From Polynucleobacter sp. (GTDB lineage Bacteria > Pseudomonadota > Gammaproteobacteria > Burkholderiales > Burkholderiaceae), in NCBI GenBank assembly GCA_030157655.1, contig JAOAUK010000026.1:1-64000 (forward strand): a DNA stretch of 64,000 nucleotides, in the 5' to 3' direction. The translations under genes were made by a program, and so were the position numbers. Of this stretch, positions 55,586 through 64,000 are shown piece by piece. Position 1 is the first letter of the stretch. Every line of letters starts with the position of its first letter. The notes under the pieces are model-generated. The model saw only the letters and a program-made list of their open reading frames with translations. It was not told the origin of the DNA and did not search any database.

Positions 55586-56098
55586 ATGTTACTTATGACA
55601 TCACAAGATTTAAATAATTTGCCGCCGCCCGCTTTTGAGGGAAAAATTTGTTCTGCAGAGAATCTGCAAAGCAAGCTTAGTCAGTTGCCAAAACCAATTG
55701 TGTTTACAAATGGCGTTTTTGATATTTTGCATAGAGGGCATGTGAGCTATCTTGCTCAAGCTAGGAGTTTGGGCGCAAGTATGGTGGTTGGTGTTAATGC
55801 AGATAGCTCAGTCAAGTTACTGGGTAAGGGGGATGATCGACCCTTAAATCAGCAGGATGATCGTATGGCATTGTTGGCTGCTCTTGATGCTGTTGATTTA
55901 GTTGTTTTATTCAGCGAGAAAACGCCAGTAGAGTTAATTGCTAAAGTGAAGCCAGATATTTACGTCAAGGGCGGTGATTACCAGATTGATGAGCTAGCCG
56001 AGACTGCACTGGTTAAAACTTGGGGTGGCAAAGCATATGCCATACCATTTATTCATGATCGATCAACAACAGCTCTACTGAACAAGATTAGGTCGTGA
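55586..56098 (+). CDS. hldE: D-glycero-beta-D-manno-heptose 1-phosphate adenylyltransferase
   Basis: A 170-aa nucleotidyltransferase equal to the C-terminal domain of HldE (RfaE domain II), making ADP-heptose for the LPS core. VFTNGVFDILHRGHVSYL holds the HxGH motif, GVNADSSVKLLGKGDDRP and VKGGDYQIDELAET follow. The kinase half must be a separate gene, as in other betaproteobacteria. ATG 55586 or 55595 could start it. Its last 24 nt overlap a convergent small membrane-protein gene. Probably not part of the photostress module despite the 11-bp gap. Confidence 0.92.
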   Translation: MLLMTSQDLNNLPPPAFEGKICSAENLQSKLSQLPKPIVFTNGVFDILHRGHVSYLAQARSLGASMVVGVNADSSVKLLGKGDDRPLNQQDDRMALLAALDAVDLVVLFSEKTPVELIAKVKPDIYVKGGDYQIDELAETALVKTWGGKAYAIPFIHDRSTTALLNKIRS

Positions 56099-56281
56099 GC
56101 TTGCTGGCCCTAGTAGCTTAATTTGAGCTGCTTCATTGGGTGTCACGTATTCTTGATATGACGTTTCGGTCCATGAGGCAATTAATTGTTGTGTCGTTAA
56201 TGGCGCAACAATGATGATTAATCCTAAGATGCAGCTAATGCTGGTGGTGATAATCAAGGTCACCTTAAGTTTCTTATTCAT
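56075..56281 (-). CDS. Small single-pass membrane protein, unknown
   Basis: A 68-aa product with one strong hydrophobic helix (LIITTSISCILGLIIIVA, residues about 9-26) after a KKLK cytoplasmic start, then a short polar tail. I do not recognise a family. ATG 56281 overlaps the coaX stop by 8 nt, so it would be translated after coaX; its end overlaps hldE by 24 nt. Coding status rests on the overlap, the plausible topology and the lack of another gene in the space. Confidence 0.55.
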   Translation of the reverse strand: MNKKLKVTLIITTSISCILGLIIIVAPLTTQQLIASWTETSYQEYVTPNEAAQIKLLGPASSRPNLVQ

Positions 56282-57056
56282 TTGAGTAGTTCATTAGATG
56301 CCAAGCTAGAAGGCCTTTAAGTACTAACTGGGGTTCTGTTGTAACAGGGCCCTGGCTTTCTAAGTATTGGCTAATCAGATTCGAGTTGCCACCGCTAAGT
56401 ACAGTCAGATCAATCTGAAGGTTGTTGTCTTTAGCGTATTGCCTGGCTATTGAGATGGCGCCAGTTTGGCAGGCGAAAATGCCTTGCTCAATACCTTCTT
56501 CAGTTGTGACTGCGGGTTTAATCGAAGACAGGGAATCAATTTTTTCTAAAATATTTGGTAGGTTCGCTGTGTTTTTAGAAAGTGTTTCTGCCATGAGCGT
56601 GATGCCAGGAAAAATCCATCCGCCTAGATGTTTTTGATTGGCTATTAGATCAATGGTTGTGGCTGTCCCTGTGCCAATCACTAATACATTTTTACCAGCG
56701 AATAAATGTTGGGCGCCTAATAACATCGATCTTCTGTCTGCACCCAATTGTTGCGGTTCGCTATAGCTTGTGGGCAGCTGATCAAGTGCAGATGCGCCAT
56801 TAATTTGATGCCAATCTGCTGATGGCATCAAATCTTGGCAAAGTTTCTTTAGCTCTATAGTCTTTTCTTTGCTAATAACACTAGAGCAAATGATGTTTAT
56901 GATCTCGATAGGCTTGGGCACCTTCAAGAGGTCTTGGATAGTGACATTGCCAAAAACACCAGAAGTATTGAAGCCTGTCCGAATCTCATCAGAGGCTCCA
57001 GATGCGGTGGCCCATTTGATACGAGTATTTCCGGCATCAATTAATAAAACACTCAT
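56274..57056 (-). CDS. coaX: Type III pantothenate kinase
   Basis: First step of coenzyme A synthesis. The 260-aa ASKHA-fold kinase has LLIDAGNTRIKWA (phosphate-1, catalytic Asp), QLGADRRSMLLGA (pantothenate and Asp base), VIGTGTATTIDLI (phosphate-2) and GGWIFPGITLMAETL, with SGGNSNLI near the end. Type III kinases need a monovalent cation and are not inhibited by CoA. Overlaps birA by 4 nt; the birA-coaX pair is usual in betaproteobacteria. Confidence 0.94.
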   Translation of the reverse strand: MSVLLIDAGNTRIKWATASGASDEIRTGFNTSGVFGNVTIQDLLKVPKPIEIINIICSSVISKEKTIELKKLCQDLMPSADWHQINGASALDQLPTSYSEPQQLGADRRSMLLGAQHLFAGKNVLVIGTGTATTIDLIANQKHLGGWIFPGITLMAETLSKNTANLPNILEKIDSLSSIKPAVTTEEGIEQGIFACQTGAISIARQYAKDNNLQIDLTVLSGGNSNLISQYLESQGPVTTEPQLVLKGLLAWHLMNYSNE

Positions 57057-57835
57057 GAGGCTTTCCTTAAAGACACATCACCACTGATTACTCGCTGAAT
57101 GCCATTAGGCGTTTCAATGAGTAAGTATCCTTCGTCATCAACACCACGCTCAATACCTTCCATAGAAATTTTATCTATTTGAGAAATTTGGCATGTCTGA
57201 TTTTGGTAGATATCCCATTTGTTCCATTCTTGTTGAAATGCTTTGAATGAATTCTTTTCAAAAGCTTCGAGGACGTCACCAAGTTCTTTGATGATTGCTA
57301 GCCACAATACGTCGGCATCAATCTTGGGTTCATTAGTAATTTGACTAATGCTAGCTATCGATCGGCCGATATTTTGTTCTATGGTTAGATCGGTTCTTAA
57401 ATTAATGCCAATGCCAATCACAAGCCAAGTGGGTTGAGTGGCATTAACTTGACCACCTTCAATCAACAAGCCTGCTAATTTGGCATCTCCTAAAAAAATA
57501 TCATTAGGCCATTTAAGGCCTAATCCTAGCTCCTTAAGAGCATCTTTAGAAAGACCTGTCGCTTGGCTAATCCCTTGAATCACTGCTAAGCCACAAGCCA
57601 GGCTTAAACCTGATAGCTTGGCAATGGGCTTTTTAAATGGATATGCGATCGAAAATGTTAGGGCTTGGTCGGAATGGCTTACCCATGTCCTACCCATCCT
57701 GCCTCGACCGGCAGATTGCTTGGCAGCCACTCTAGCAATGGGCTCCCAGAGCTCGCCATCTCTCCAACGAGACATCAGGTCTTCGTTGGTTGAGGGGCTT
57801 TCTTCGACTCGCTCTAAGATCCAATTAATAGTCAT
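57053..57835 (-). CDS. birA: Biotin--protein ligase (catalytic domain only)
   Basis: Attaches biotin to carboxylase subunits such as AccB. The 260-aa protein has VAAKQSAGRGRMGRTWVS (biotinyl-AMP loop, GRGRMGR), LGLKWPNDIFLGDAKLAGLLIEG broken as KWPND with the ligand Lys, and GIGINL. A DNA-binding helix-turn-helix is absent, so it is a group I enzyme that cannot act as a biotin repressor. Pairs with coaX. Confidence 0.94.
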   Translation of the reverse strand: MTINWILERVEESPSTNEDLMSRWRDGELWEPIARVAAKQSAGRGRMGRTWVSHSDQALTFSIAYPFKKPIAKLSGLSLACGLAVIQGISQATGLSKDALKELGLGLKWPNDIFLGDAKLAGLLIEGGQVNATQPTWLVIGIGINLRTDLTIEQNIGRSIASISQITNEPKIDADVLWLAIIKELGDVLEAFEKNSFKAFQQEWNKWDIYQNQTCQISQIDKISMEGIERGVDDEGYLLIETPNGIQRVISGDVSLRKAS

Positions 57836-57861
57836 ATCTATATTGTAGGTACTATGTGCAT

Positions 57862-58950
57862 ATGTCAGACAATTTTCAGAGACCGCAACGCCTAAATTGG
57901 CCAGATTTGCCTATGCCCACCGCTAGGATGATTGGCTTAGGGTATGTTTTGTTGATTATCTACGCCAGCATCTATCCATATAACTTCAATGTGAGTGTTG
58001 GAGCCAGTATCTTGGATTGGGTCACAGCACCTATTCCTAAATACATCACCTCTTTTGATGTATTCACAAATATTCTTGGCTATATCCCTTTGGGATTTTT
58101 TACAGTATTTGCTGTTTATCCAAGGTTAAAGTTATATCGAGCTCTGATTGTGGCAATGCTGTTGGGCGCGCTCTTGTCGGGAATTTTAGAGTCATTGCAA
58201 ACCTGGTTGGGTACGCGAATACCTAGTAATGTGGATTGGTTTGCAAATGTTGGTGGCGCCACATTGGGCGCTTTATTGGCTATGCCGCTAGATCCAAAAT
58301 GGTTATCGGGTAGTGGCTTTCAGCGGCGCAGGATTGAGTGGTTTGGCTTTAGAACTAGCGGAATCTTATTGGTTTTGGCGTTTCCCTGGTCTCAAATCTA
58401 TCCACAGCAAGCTTGGCTGGCCATGGGCGATTGGGGTTTTGTATGGTTAATTCCTACTATTCAAAATACGTCATTTAATTTTGCCGCTATCGAAATGATC
58501 ACCACGATGTTGGCATGGTTAGGGGCCGGTTTATGTATTAGCCTATCAATGAAGCCTGCCGCACCAAAGCTCAAAATATTATTAGCTTTGTTATTGATGA
58601 CGATCATTTTTAAAGCCCTATTTTCTGGAATGCAGTTTGGTATTGATAAGAGTTTTTCTTGGCTGACACCGCCAGCTTTTTGGGGAATGATTTTTTCCAG
58701 TATCTTGCTAGCTGGATTAATTCAGCTTAAAAGGTCGTGGCAATATGGGTTGGCAATTTTGTCTTTGGGATCAATGATCTTTCTGGTCAATATATTCCCT
58801 AAAAACCCTTACTATTTAGTCACAATCCAAGAGTGGCGTCAGGGGCGCTTGATTCATTTCAATCATTTAATGGCTTGGTTGGCGTGGATTTGGCCGATTG
58901 GCGCGGCTTTATCCCTAGTTAAAGGCCTAAAGGCTAGGTCATCTATATAA
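57862..58950 (+). CDS. VanZ-like membrane protein
   Basis: A 362-aa inner-membrane protein with about eight to nine hydrophobic helices. The N-terminal half is a VanZ-like domain: LLIIYASIYPYNF, FDVFTNILGYIPLGFF, GILESLQTWLGTRIPSNVDWFANVGGA give the conserved P-F, N and E-x-Q/D blocks. The C-terminal half is unassigned membrane sequence. Function is unknown; VanZ itself affects teicoplanin resistance, which need not apply here. ATG 57862 is preferred over GTG 57856. Diverges from birA by 26 bp and is followed by a ferredoxin gene. Confidence 0.82.
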   Translation: MSDNFQRPQRLNWPDLPMPTARMIGLGYVLLIIYASIYPYNFNVSVGASILDWVTAPIPKYITSFDVFTNILGYIPLGFFTVFAVYPRLKLYRALIVAMLLGALLSGILESLQTWLGTRIPSNVDWFANVGGATLGALLAMPLDPKWLSGSGFQRRRIEWFGFRTSGILLVLAFPWSQIYPQQAWLAMGDWGFVWLIPTIQNTSFNFAAIEMITTMLAWLGAGLCISLSMKPAAPKLKILLALLLMTIIFKALFSGMQFGIDKSFSWLTPPAFWGMIFSSILLAGLIQLKRSWQYGLAILSLGSMIFLVNIFPKNPYYLVTIQEWRQGRLIHFNHLMAWLAWIWPIGAALSLVKGLKARSSI

Positions 58951-58958
58951 TTTTCATT

Positions 58959-59270
58959 ATGAGCTACTACAAATACCATTTATTTTTCTGTTTAAACAAA
59001 CGCGAGAACGGCGACGACTGCTGTGCTGCCCACAATGCTGTTGGTTTATTTGATTACGCCAAGCAGCGTTGCAAGGAGCTATCCTTAAACGGTGCAGGTA
59101 AGGTCAGAGTCAATAAAGCTGGCTGCTTAGATAGATGTGCACATGGTCCTGTGATGGTTGTATATCCAGAGGGTGTTTGGTACACGGCGGTTGATCAAAC
59201 AGATATTGATGAAATTATTGATAGTCATTTCATTCATGGAAAAGTAGTTGACCGTTTAAAAATTGATTAA
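58959..59270 (+). CDS. Thioredoxin-like [2Fe-2S] ferredoxin
   Basis: A 103-aa protein of the thioredoxin-fold ferredoxin group. Cluster ligands are visible as Cys11 (FFCLNKRENGDDCC, with Cys21/22) and the GCLDRCAHGP pair. The fold and spacing match small bacterial (2Fe-2S) proteins related to the NuoE C-domain. Partner unknown. It precedes an alpha/beta hydrolase and the lipoyl genes; LipA needs electrons for its radical-SAM chemistry, so supply to LipA is a possibility, not shown by sequence. Confidence 0.85.
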   Translation: MSYYKYHLFFCLNKRENGDDCCAAHNAVGLFDYAKQRCKELSLNGAGKVRVNKAGCLDRCAHGPVMVVYPEGVWYTAVDQTDIDEIIDSHFIHGKVVDRLKID

Positions 59271-59289
59271 TCAGTTGATAAGGTACTGA

Positions 59290-60012
59290 GTGAGTCGCAC
59301 AATCAAAATTAATTTTCAGGGACCTGTTGGTCTTATTGAGGCATCACTAGATTTGCCTGATGAGGTAAGACATGCCCCAAGCAGTTATAAGCCAAGGGGC
59401 ATTGCTTTAGTTGCCCATCCCCATCCGTTATTGGGCGGCACGATGGATAACAAAGTTGCTCAAACATTGGCGCGCACATTTGCACAGCTTGGATATGTGA
59501 CATTAAGGCCCAACTTTAGAGGTGTGGGAGCTACAGAGGGTGTGCATGATGATGGCAAAGGAGAAGCTCAAGATCTGCTTGCTGTTATAGCGTGGATGAA
59601 AGATCCCTTTAGCTGGCAGGGTATTAAAGAGTTAGAAGGGCATGCATGGCCACAGCTAGTAGAAGAGCTACCACTGGCTATGGCAGGCTTTTCATTTGGT
59701 AGTTATGTCAGCAGCTATGTGGTCAAAGAGTTAACAGAAAAGAATGAGGCGCCAGAACGGCTAATCATGGTTGGTTCAGCAACTAGCAAGTGGGATGTTG
59801 CTCCTGTGCCTAAAGACACGATTGTGATTCATGGTGAGGTTGATGACGTGATTCCATTAACAAGTGTTCTTGATTGGGCTAGGCCTCAGGAACTCACTGT
59901 GCAAGTCATCCCAGGAGCAGATCACTTTTTTCATCGTAAATTGCATTGCATCAGGGATTTAATTGTGCGTGCATGGCATGGTCAGCCAGACCCAGCAACT
60001 GGAACTAAATGA
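59290..60012 (+). CDS. Alpha/beta hydrolase (COG2945-like)
   Basis: A 240-aa serine hydrolase. VAHPHPLLGGTMDNKVAQTL and RPNFRGVGATEG are the family opening, MAGFSFGSYVS gives the nucleophile elbow GxSxG, GEVDDVIPL the Asp and GADHFFHRK the His. Substrate unknown. Starts with GTG 59290; its TGA overlaps the DUF493 ATG. This order hydrolase-DUF493-lipB-lipA recurs in Burkholderiales. Confidence 0.87.
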   Translation: MSRTIKINFQGPVGLIEASLDLPDEVRHAPSSYKPRGIALVAHPHPLLGGTMDNKVAQTLARTFAQLGYVTLRPNFRGVGATEGVHDDGKGEAQDLLAVIAWMKDPFSWQGIKELEGHAWPQLVEELPLAMAGFSFGSYVSSYVVKELTEKNEAPERLIMVGSATSKWDVAPVPKDTIVIHGEVDDVIPLTSVLDWARPQELTVQVIPGADHFFHRKLHCIRDLIVRAWHGQPDPATGTK

Positions 60013-60284
60013 TGGATATTCCAGTCGAAGAGTCTTTAATTAAATATCCTTGCCATTTTCCAATTAAGGTCATGGGTAAAGCTGTTGAGGGATATCAAGA
60101 GGCTATTGAAAAAGTAGTCTTGAACTTTGACCCTGATTTTGATGTTAAGACCATTGAGCGTAGACCATCAAAAAATGGCAACTATCTAGGTTTAACAGTG
60201 ACAGTTAGAGTAACTAGTAGAGAGCAGCTCGATGAGCTCTATCGAACCCTATCGACACATCCAATGGTTAGTGTTGTCTTGTAA
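60009..60284 (+). CDS. DUF493 family protein (YbeD-like)
   Basis: A 91-aa ACT-like-fold protein. ESLIKYPCHFPIKVMGK and SKNGNYLGLTVTVRVTSREQLDELYRTLSTHPMV, here by its ends, match the DUF493/YbeD family, which regularly precedes lipB. The role is unknown; the ACT-like fold and conserved linkage suggest regulation of lipoate attachment. ATG 60009 and 60012 are both possible. Confidence 0.9.
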   Translation: MMDIPVEESLIKYPCHFPIKVMGKAVEGYQEAIEKVVLNFDPDFDVKTIERRPSKNGNYLGLTVTVRVTSREQLDELYRTLSTHPMVSVVL

Positions 60285-60287
60285 ACA

Positions 60288-60935
60288 ATGGAGATCATGA
60301 TTCGCCATTTGGGGATGCAGGACTATTTGCCAACTTATGAGGCGATGAAATCCTTCACGGCTAATCGAACAGAAGAAACCCCCGATGAGATTTGGGTGTT
60401 GCAACATCCGCCGACATACACATTAGGGCAAGCGGGAGACCCTGCACATTTATTGAAACCTAGTACTGATATACCATTGGTGCCAATTGATCGTGGTGGG
60501 CAAATTACTTATCACGGGCCTGGGCAGATTGTTGTTTATTTACTGCTAGATTTACGTCGTCGCCGTTTGTTTGTGAGAGACCTGGTTAATCGTATTGAGC
60601 AAGCCATCATTGATACTTTGGCTGATTCTGGAGTTATAGGCGTTAGAAAGGCTGGGGCGCCGGGAATTTACTTAGACGGCGGTGGTGATATTCCCGAAGC
60701 CTTAATTGGCGCAAAAATTGCTGCGTTGGGTTTAAAGGTAACTAAGCAGTGTTGTTATCATGGGTTGGCTTTGAATGTGGCCATGGATTTAAAGCCGTTT
60801 GAAGCAATCAACCCTTGTGGTTATGCGGGTTTAAGGACAATTGATCTTCAAACTCTTGGTGTGAGCGACAATATCGATATTGTGGCTAAAAACATATTGA
60901 GCCATTTATCACAACAATTAGAGGTGCGGTCATGA
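60288..60935 (+). CDS. lipB: Octanoyltransferase LipB
   Basis: Moves octanoate from acyl carrier protein to lipoyl domains. The 215-aa protein has [31 protein letters not shown] (substrate pocket), [11 protein letters not shown], the catalytic Lys in [10 protein letters not shown] and the Cys in INPCGYAGL. All key positions are present. ATG 60288 is used; a second ATG at 60297 (MIRHLG) is possible but would have short SD spacing. The stop overlaps lipA by ATGA. Confidence 0.95.
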   Translation: MEIMIRHLGMQDYLPTYEAMKSFTANRTEETPDEIWVLQHPPTYTLGQAGDPAHLLKPSTDIPLVPIDRGGQITYHGPGQIVVYLLLDLRRRRLFVRDLVNRIEQAIIDTLADSGVIGVRKAGAPGIYLDGGGDIPEALIGAKIAALGLKVTKQCCYHGLALNVAMDLKPFEAINPCGYAGLRTIDLQTLGVSDNIDIVAKNILSHLSQQLEVRS

Positions 60936-61885
60936 CTAAGGCCTACGATCCAAATCAAAAGCAAAAATCTGCAGATAAAACATCGCGCATACCTATCAAG
61001 ATTGTGCCTATCGAAGAGGTGCTTAAAAAGCCAGATTGGATTAGGGTAAAGGCCGCTTCAGGTAATTCCCGTTTTCATGAGATTAAAAAAATATTGCGCG
61101 AGAATCAGCTAGTTACTGTTTGTGAAGAGGCTAGTTGCCCCAACATTGGCGAGTGTTTTGGTAAAGGCACGGCAACATTCATGATCATGGGTGATAAATG
61201 TACGCGTCGTTGCCCATTTTGCGATGTAGGCCATGGTCGCCCTGATCCTTTAGACGTGGATGAGCCGCTTAACTTGGCTAAAACAATTGCGGCATTAAAG
61301 TTGTCGTACGTGGTGATTACTAGTGTTGATCGGGATGATTTGCGCGATGGTGGCGCACAGCACTTTGTTGATTGCATCACCAAGACTAATGAGCTATCAC
61401 CAGAGACCAGAATTGAGGTCTTGGTGCCTGACTTCCGTGGACGTTTAGATAAAGCTTTAGATATTTTTGCTAATGGTTTGCCACATGTTATGAATCACAA
61501 TTTGGAGACTGTGCCTCGCTTGTATAAAGAGGCTCGTCCAGGTTCAGATTACATGCATTCATTAAAGTTACTTAAAGACTTTAAAGAGCGTTACCCTGAT
61601 GTGCCTACTAAGAGTGGCTTGATGGTTGGCCTAGGTGAAACTGATGAGGAAATCCTAGAGGTCATGAAGGACATGCGTGCGCACAATATTGACATGCTAA
61701 CAATAGGCCAATATCTCGCGCCATCAGGCCATCATTTGCCTGTTCGTCGTTATGTGCACCCTGATACGTTTGTCATGTTTGAAAAAGAAGCTTATGCCAT
61801 GGGCTTTACGCATGCTGCAGTAGGTGCGATGGTTCGCTCTAGTTATCACGCAGACCAACAAGCTCACAAAGCAGGCGTTGTTTAA
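60932..61885 (+). CDS. lipA: Lipoyl synthase
   Basis: Radical-SAM enzyme that inserts two sulfurs into octanoyl groups. The 317-aa protein has both cluster sets: auxiliary [12 protein letters not shown] and radical-SAM [11 protein letters not shown] (CxxxCxxC), plus [18 protein letters not shown] and the C-terminal Ser in [11 protein letters not shown] that ligates the auxiliary cluster. Co-translated with lipB. Supports pyruvate and 2-oxoglutarate dehydrogenases and glycine cleavage. Confidence 0.97.
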   Translation: MTKAYDPNQKQKSADKTSRIPIKIVPIEEVLKKPDWIRVKAASGNSRFHEIKKILRENQLVTVCEEASCPNIGECFGKGTATFMIMGDKCTRRCPFCDVGHGRPDPLDVDEPLNLAKTIAALKLSYVVITSVDRDDLRDGGAQHFVDCITKTNELSPETRIEVLVPDFRGRLDKALDIFANGLPHVMNHNLETVPRLYKEARPGSDYMHSLKLLKDFKERYPDVPTKSGLMVGLGETDEEILEVMKDMRAHNIDMLTIGQYLAPSGHHLPVRRYVHPDTFVMFEKEAYAMGFTHAAVGAMVRSSYHADQQAHKAGVV

Positions 61886-61919
61886 TTACATAACAACGCA
61901 CTTAAAATTTGAGAGATCT

Positions 61920-62420
61920 TTAGCTGTTTTCAGATAAAGATTTCTCAATGACTTGATAAAACTCTGACCAGTCTGGTTCTCCAACATAGCGTTTGATAAT
62001 TTTCCCCTGCTTATTGATCACAAGAGTAGTCGGCGTTAGTTGTATCTTGCCAAAAGACTTTGCGGCACTTCCATCAGAATCCATAGCGACTATAAATGGC
62101 AGTTTTCTGGTTTCAGCAAAATTAACAACATACATTGGTGGGTCGTAAGACATGGCAAGAGCCATGAACTCTAGACCATTGCCTTTATATTTTTCGTAAG
62201 TCTCTACAAGCTTAGGCATTTCTTTAACGCAGGTTGTGCAACTGGTAGCCCAAAAATTAATGATGGTAACTTTGCCCTTAAAGTTATCTTGCGTGATGCT
62301 TTTGCCTGAAATTTCAGATACCTTAAATGTTGGCATTACTTGTTGTGTGTTTGATGAGCAGCTAATCAAGGTGCCATATAAAGACATCAATACAACTAAG
62401 AAAAACTGACGAATATTCAT
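61920..62420 (-). CDS. TlpA-like thioredoxin-fold lipoprotein
   Basis: A 166-aa exported redox protein. From ATG 62420 (MNIRQFFLVVLMSLYG) it has a lipoprotein signal with lipobox LISC, then the thioredoxin-fold site NFWATSCTTCVKEMPKL (CTTC) and a cis-Pro-like TPTTLVINKQG. TlpA/ResA-type proteins reduce periplasmic disulfides, for example in cytochrome maturation. Its partner is not in the window. The longer reading from 62450 is less likely because it would bury the signal sequence. Confidence 0.87.
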   Translation of the reverse strand: MNIRQFFLVVLMSLYGTLISCSSNTQQVMPTFKVSEISGKSITQDNFKGKVTIINFWATSCTTCVKEMPKLVETYEKYKGNGLEFMALAMSYDPPMYVVNFAETRKLPFIVAMDSDGSAAKSFGKIQLTPTTLVINKQGKIIKRYVGEPDWSEFYQVIEKSLSENS

Positions 62421-62461
62421 AAATACGCTCAAATTCATGGGAGTGGGCATAATCCTATTTT

Positions 62462-63061
62462 ATGCAAATTACACATTCCATGTTGCTCAAATTATTTACT
62501 TCCATACTAATTGGCTTATCACTAACAGCTTGTACGCCATCCTTAGATTGGAGAACCGTTCGTTCTGATGATTTGATGTATGAGGCCTTATATCCAGGTA
62601 AGCCTAGTAGAGCAGAAAAAACAATTATTTTTAACAATCAAAAATTTACCATGACCATGGAAGCATCTCGGGTGAGTGACACCTTATTTGCTGTGGGCGT
62701 GATTAATATTCCTGCTACTGCAAAAACAATAGATCTTAAGTCGCTCAAGGATTTTTTACAAAATGGCATGTTGAGTAATCTTAAGACTGATCAAGCGGTT
62801 AACCCAACAATGATTAGTGTTAAAACGGCAGGGCAACCCAGCTATGACTTACCTGCTCAAGAGTGGCTATTGCAAGGTCTTGGTCCAGATGGCCAACAGC
62901 GATTATTAAGGTTTAGAGTGGTGCAGCGTAATTTGCCTGATGGTCAGATACAAATCTATCAGCAAAGTATTTTGCAGGTGATTAAAAATAATGCGCCAAT
63001 AGAAAAAATACTCCGCTCAGATGAGCATGAAATGTTTTTTACAGGATTTAAGCCGTATTAA
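62462..63061 (+). CDS. Putative lipoprotein, unknown function
   Basis: A 199-aa predicted lipoprotein: signal LLKLFTSILIGLSLTAC with lipobox LTAC (Cys24). The mature part (YEALYPGKPSRAEKTI, QEWLLQGLGPDGQQRLLRFRVV) looks like a single beta-rich domain that I do not recognise. It diverges from the TlpA-like gene, with 41 bp between the starts, and precedes the MFS gene. Periplasmic or outer-membrane location is inferred. Confidence 0.8.
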   Translation: MQITHSMLLKLFTSILIGLSLTACTPSLDWRTVRSDDLMYEALYPGKPSRAEKTIIFNNQKFTMTMEASRVSDTLFAVGVINIPATAKTIDLKSLKDFLQNGMLSNLKTDQAVNPTMISVKTAGQPSYDLPAQEWLLQGLGPDGQQRLLRFRVVQRNLPDGQIQIYQQSILQVIKNNAPIEKILRSDEHEMFFTGFKPY

Positions 63062-63102
63062 TGACACCTGATAACAAAATAGATAAAAGTAAATATGACT
63101 AA
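63061..63102 (+). CDS. Possible 13-codon coupling ORF before the MFS gene
   Basis: ATG 63061 overlaps the preceding TAA and opens MTPDNKIDKSKYD, stopping at 63102, 8 nt inside the MFS gene in another frame. It could carry ribosomes across to the MFS start by translational coupling. It may equally be chance. Confidence 0.25.
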   Translation: MTPDNKIDKSKYD

Positions 63103-64000
63103 TCTACCCAATTTACCAATGCGAGGCATGTGGGCTTTTAGAGTCTTCGCTTGCTTTGCTTTTGGGTATTTTTTATCGTATGCATTTAGATCTGTTAATG
63201 CAGTCATTGCCCCTGAGTTGATGCAAGACCTAAACATTAGCAATTCGCAGTTAGGTCTTTTATCTGCCGCATATTTCATTGGGTTCTCTGCGATGCAAAT
63301 ACCGCTTGGTATGGCACTTGATAAGTTTGGAGCGAGGCGCACAGAGAGCGTCTTATTACTTATCGCATTAGTTGGAGCTATTACTTTTGCTTATGCAGAA
63401 ACTTTACTGGGTTTAACAATCGGCAGATTGTTGATTGGCGTAGGAGTCTCAGCTTGTTTGATGGCATCTTTTACAGCTTATCGCAGATGGTTTGCAGTCG
63501 AGCAACAAGGTCAACTGGCGTCAGCCATGCTCGTATTCGGAACGATGGGGGCACTCGTCACAACTGTGCCTGTGCAGTTAGCCCTGCCACACATTGGTTG
63601 GCGTGGCGTATTTTGGGCAACAGCTGTTTTGGTGGCATTGAGCTTCATTGCAATTAGATTTGGTTTGCCAACATTTGATGATCATCCAAGATCAAATAAT
63701 CAAAGTTCAAACTCAGATGACAAATCATTTAGCCTTAAAGACATCTTGAAGCATTCATTCTTTATCAGAATGTTGCCAATTGGTATTGTTAACCATGGCG
63801 GTTTTTTGTCATTGCAGACTTTATGGATTGGCCCATGGATGATTCAGGTTTTGGGATATGACCCAGAGCAGAGTGCGCAGATATTATTTTTATTTAATGG
63901 CGTGATGTTGCTTGGATATGCATTTAATGCATGGTTCATACCAAGAGCTAATAGCAGAGGCTATCAAACTCTTAATTACATCAAATGGTTGTTAGCGGTT
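63095..64000 (+). CDS. MFS transporter, 3' truncated by window end
   Basis: 302 codons are visible from ATG 63095 and the frame is still open at the right edge. The product starts MTNLPNLPMRGMWAFRVF and shows about eight hydrophobic helices. SQLGLLSAAYFIGFSAMQIP and DKFGARRTESVLLL contain the MFS motif A (DKFGARR), RLLIGVGVSACLMASF matches the helix 4 motif, and a hydrophilic central loop (DDHPRSNNQSSNSDDKS) separates the halves. Substrate cannot be told. No reverse-strand gene is accepted here. Confidence 0.88.
   Translation, partial: MTNLPNLPMRGMWAFRVFACFAFGYFLSYAFRSVNAVIAPELMQDLNISNSQLGLLSAAYFIGFSAMQIPLGMALDKFGARRTESVLLLIALVGAITFAYAETLLGLTIGRLLIGVGVSACLMASFTAYRRWFAVEQQGQLASAMLVFGTMGALVTTVPVQLALPHIGWRGVFWATAVLVALSFIAIRFGLPTFDDHPRSNNQSSNSDDKSFSLKDILKHSFFIRMLPIGIVNHGGFLSLQTLWIGPWMIQVLGYDPEQSAQILFLFNGVMLLGYAFNAWFIPRANSRGYQTLNYIKWLLAV

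Noticed and set aside
63058-63342. 94-codon reverse-strand reading frame at the start of the MFS gene
   Set aside because: The forward strand here encodes a clear MFS N-terminus with motif A; the reverse product has no recognisable features.

Overview
The window reads as a chromosomal stretch of a free-living betaproteobacterium of the order Burkholderiales, most like Polynucleobacter or a close relative. The reasons are the moderate-to-low GC, the gene orders mreB|gatCAB, metX-metW, a metH split into two genes, PhaM, a Bug-type binding protein, and DUF493-lipB-lipA. Genes are packed very tightly: ATGA/TAATG overlaps are the rule and several convergent pairs overlap. No gap exceeds about 185 bp. 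I saw no rRNA, tRNA, IS element, prophage or CRISPR array.

Layout. 1-10.4 kb: the 5' end of mreB, gatCAB, DUF484-xerC-rRNA methyltransferase, then a metal-homeostasis block (COG0523 GTPase with a His-rich loop, a DksA lacking three of its four zinc cysteines, a secreted His-rich small protein, and a ZnuD-like TonB receptor) closed by a UUCG terminator. 10.5-18 kb: argB, HAD phosphatase, slmA, metX-metW, an AmpG-like transporter, an M48 lipoprotein protease, then xth and pyrE diverging from a 7-bp gap. 18-23 kb: dapF, then the methyl cycle metK-ahcY-metF. An SAH riboswitch with an intrinsic terminator sits before ahcY, and an unassigned, potentially bistable leader sits before metK. 23-35 kb: slt, an NDUFA9-like protein, cca, a COG1565 methyltransferase, folM-like and folB, ttcA, a DUF6279 lipoprotein, glmU-glmS and a lone PIN-domain gene. 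35-46.8 kb: a Bug solute-binding protein, two MBL hydrolases around a beta carbonic anhydrase, phaM, the two metH genes, DUF1840, argS, a SPOR protein and dsbA.

46.8-55.6 kb is the most distinctive block: a photostress module. A MerR regulator with a complete adenosylcobalamin light-sensor signature (LitR/CarH type) is followed by an FeS-type (6-4) photolyase. Divergent from them run a glutathione peroxidase and folE2, then FAD oxidoreductase-DUF1365-cyclopropane/methyl fatty acid synthase-SDR-NTF2-like protein. Repeated TGTCTAGGAC palindromes lie in the divergent control region. I infer light-controlled membrane-lipid modification, peroxide defence and DNA repair.

55.6-64 kb: hldE C-terminal-type adenylyltransferase, coaX, birA (catalytic part only), a VanZ-like protein, a thioredoxin-fold ferredoxin, an alpha/beta hydrolase, DUF493-lipB-lipA, a TlpA-like lipoprotein, an unknown lipoprotein and a truncated MFS transporter.

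Themes linking the genes: methionine/SAM recycling (metX, metW, metK, ahcY, metF, metH), folate and pterin supply (folE2, folM-like, folB, fcl, metF), cobalamin use by both MetH and the LitR sensor, and apparent zinc sparing (variant DksA and metal-flexible FolE2 beside a COG0523/ZnuD uptake set).
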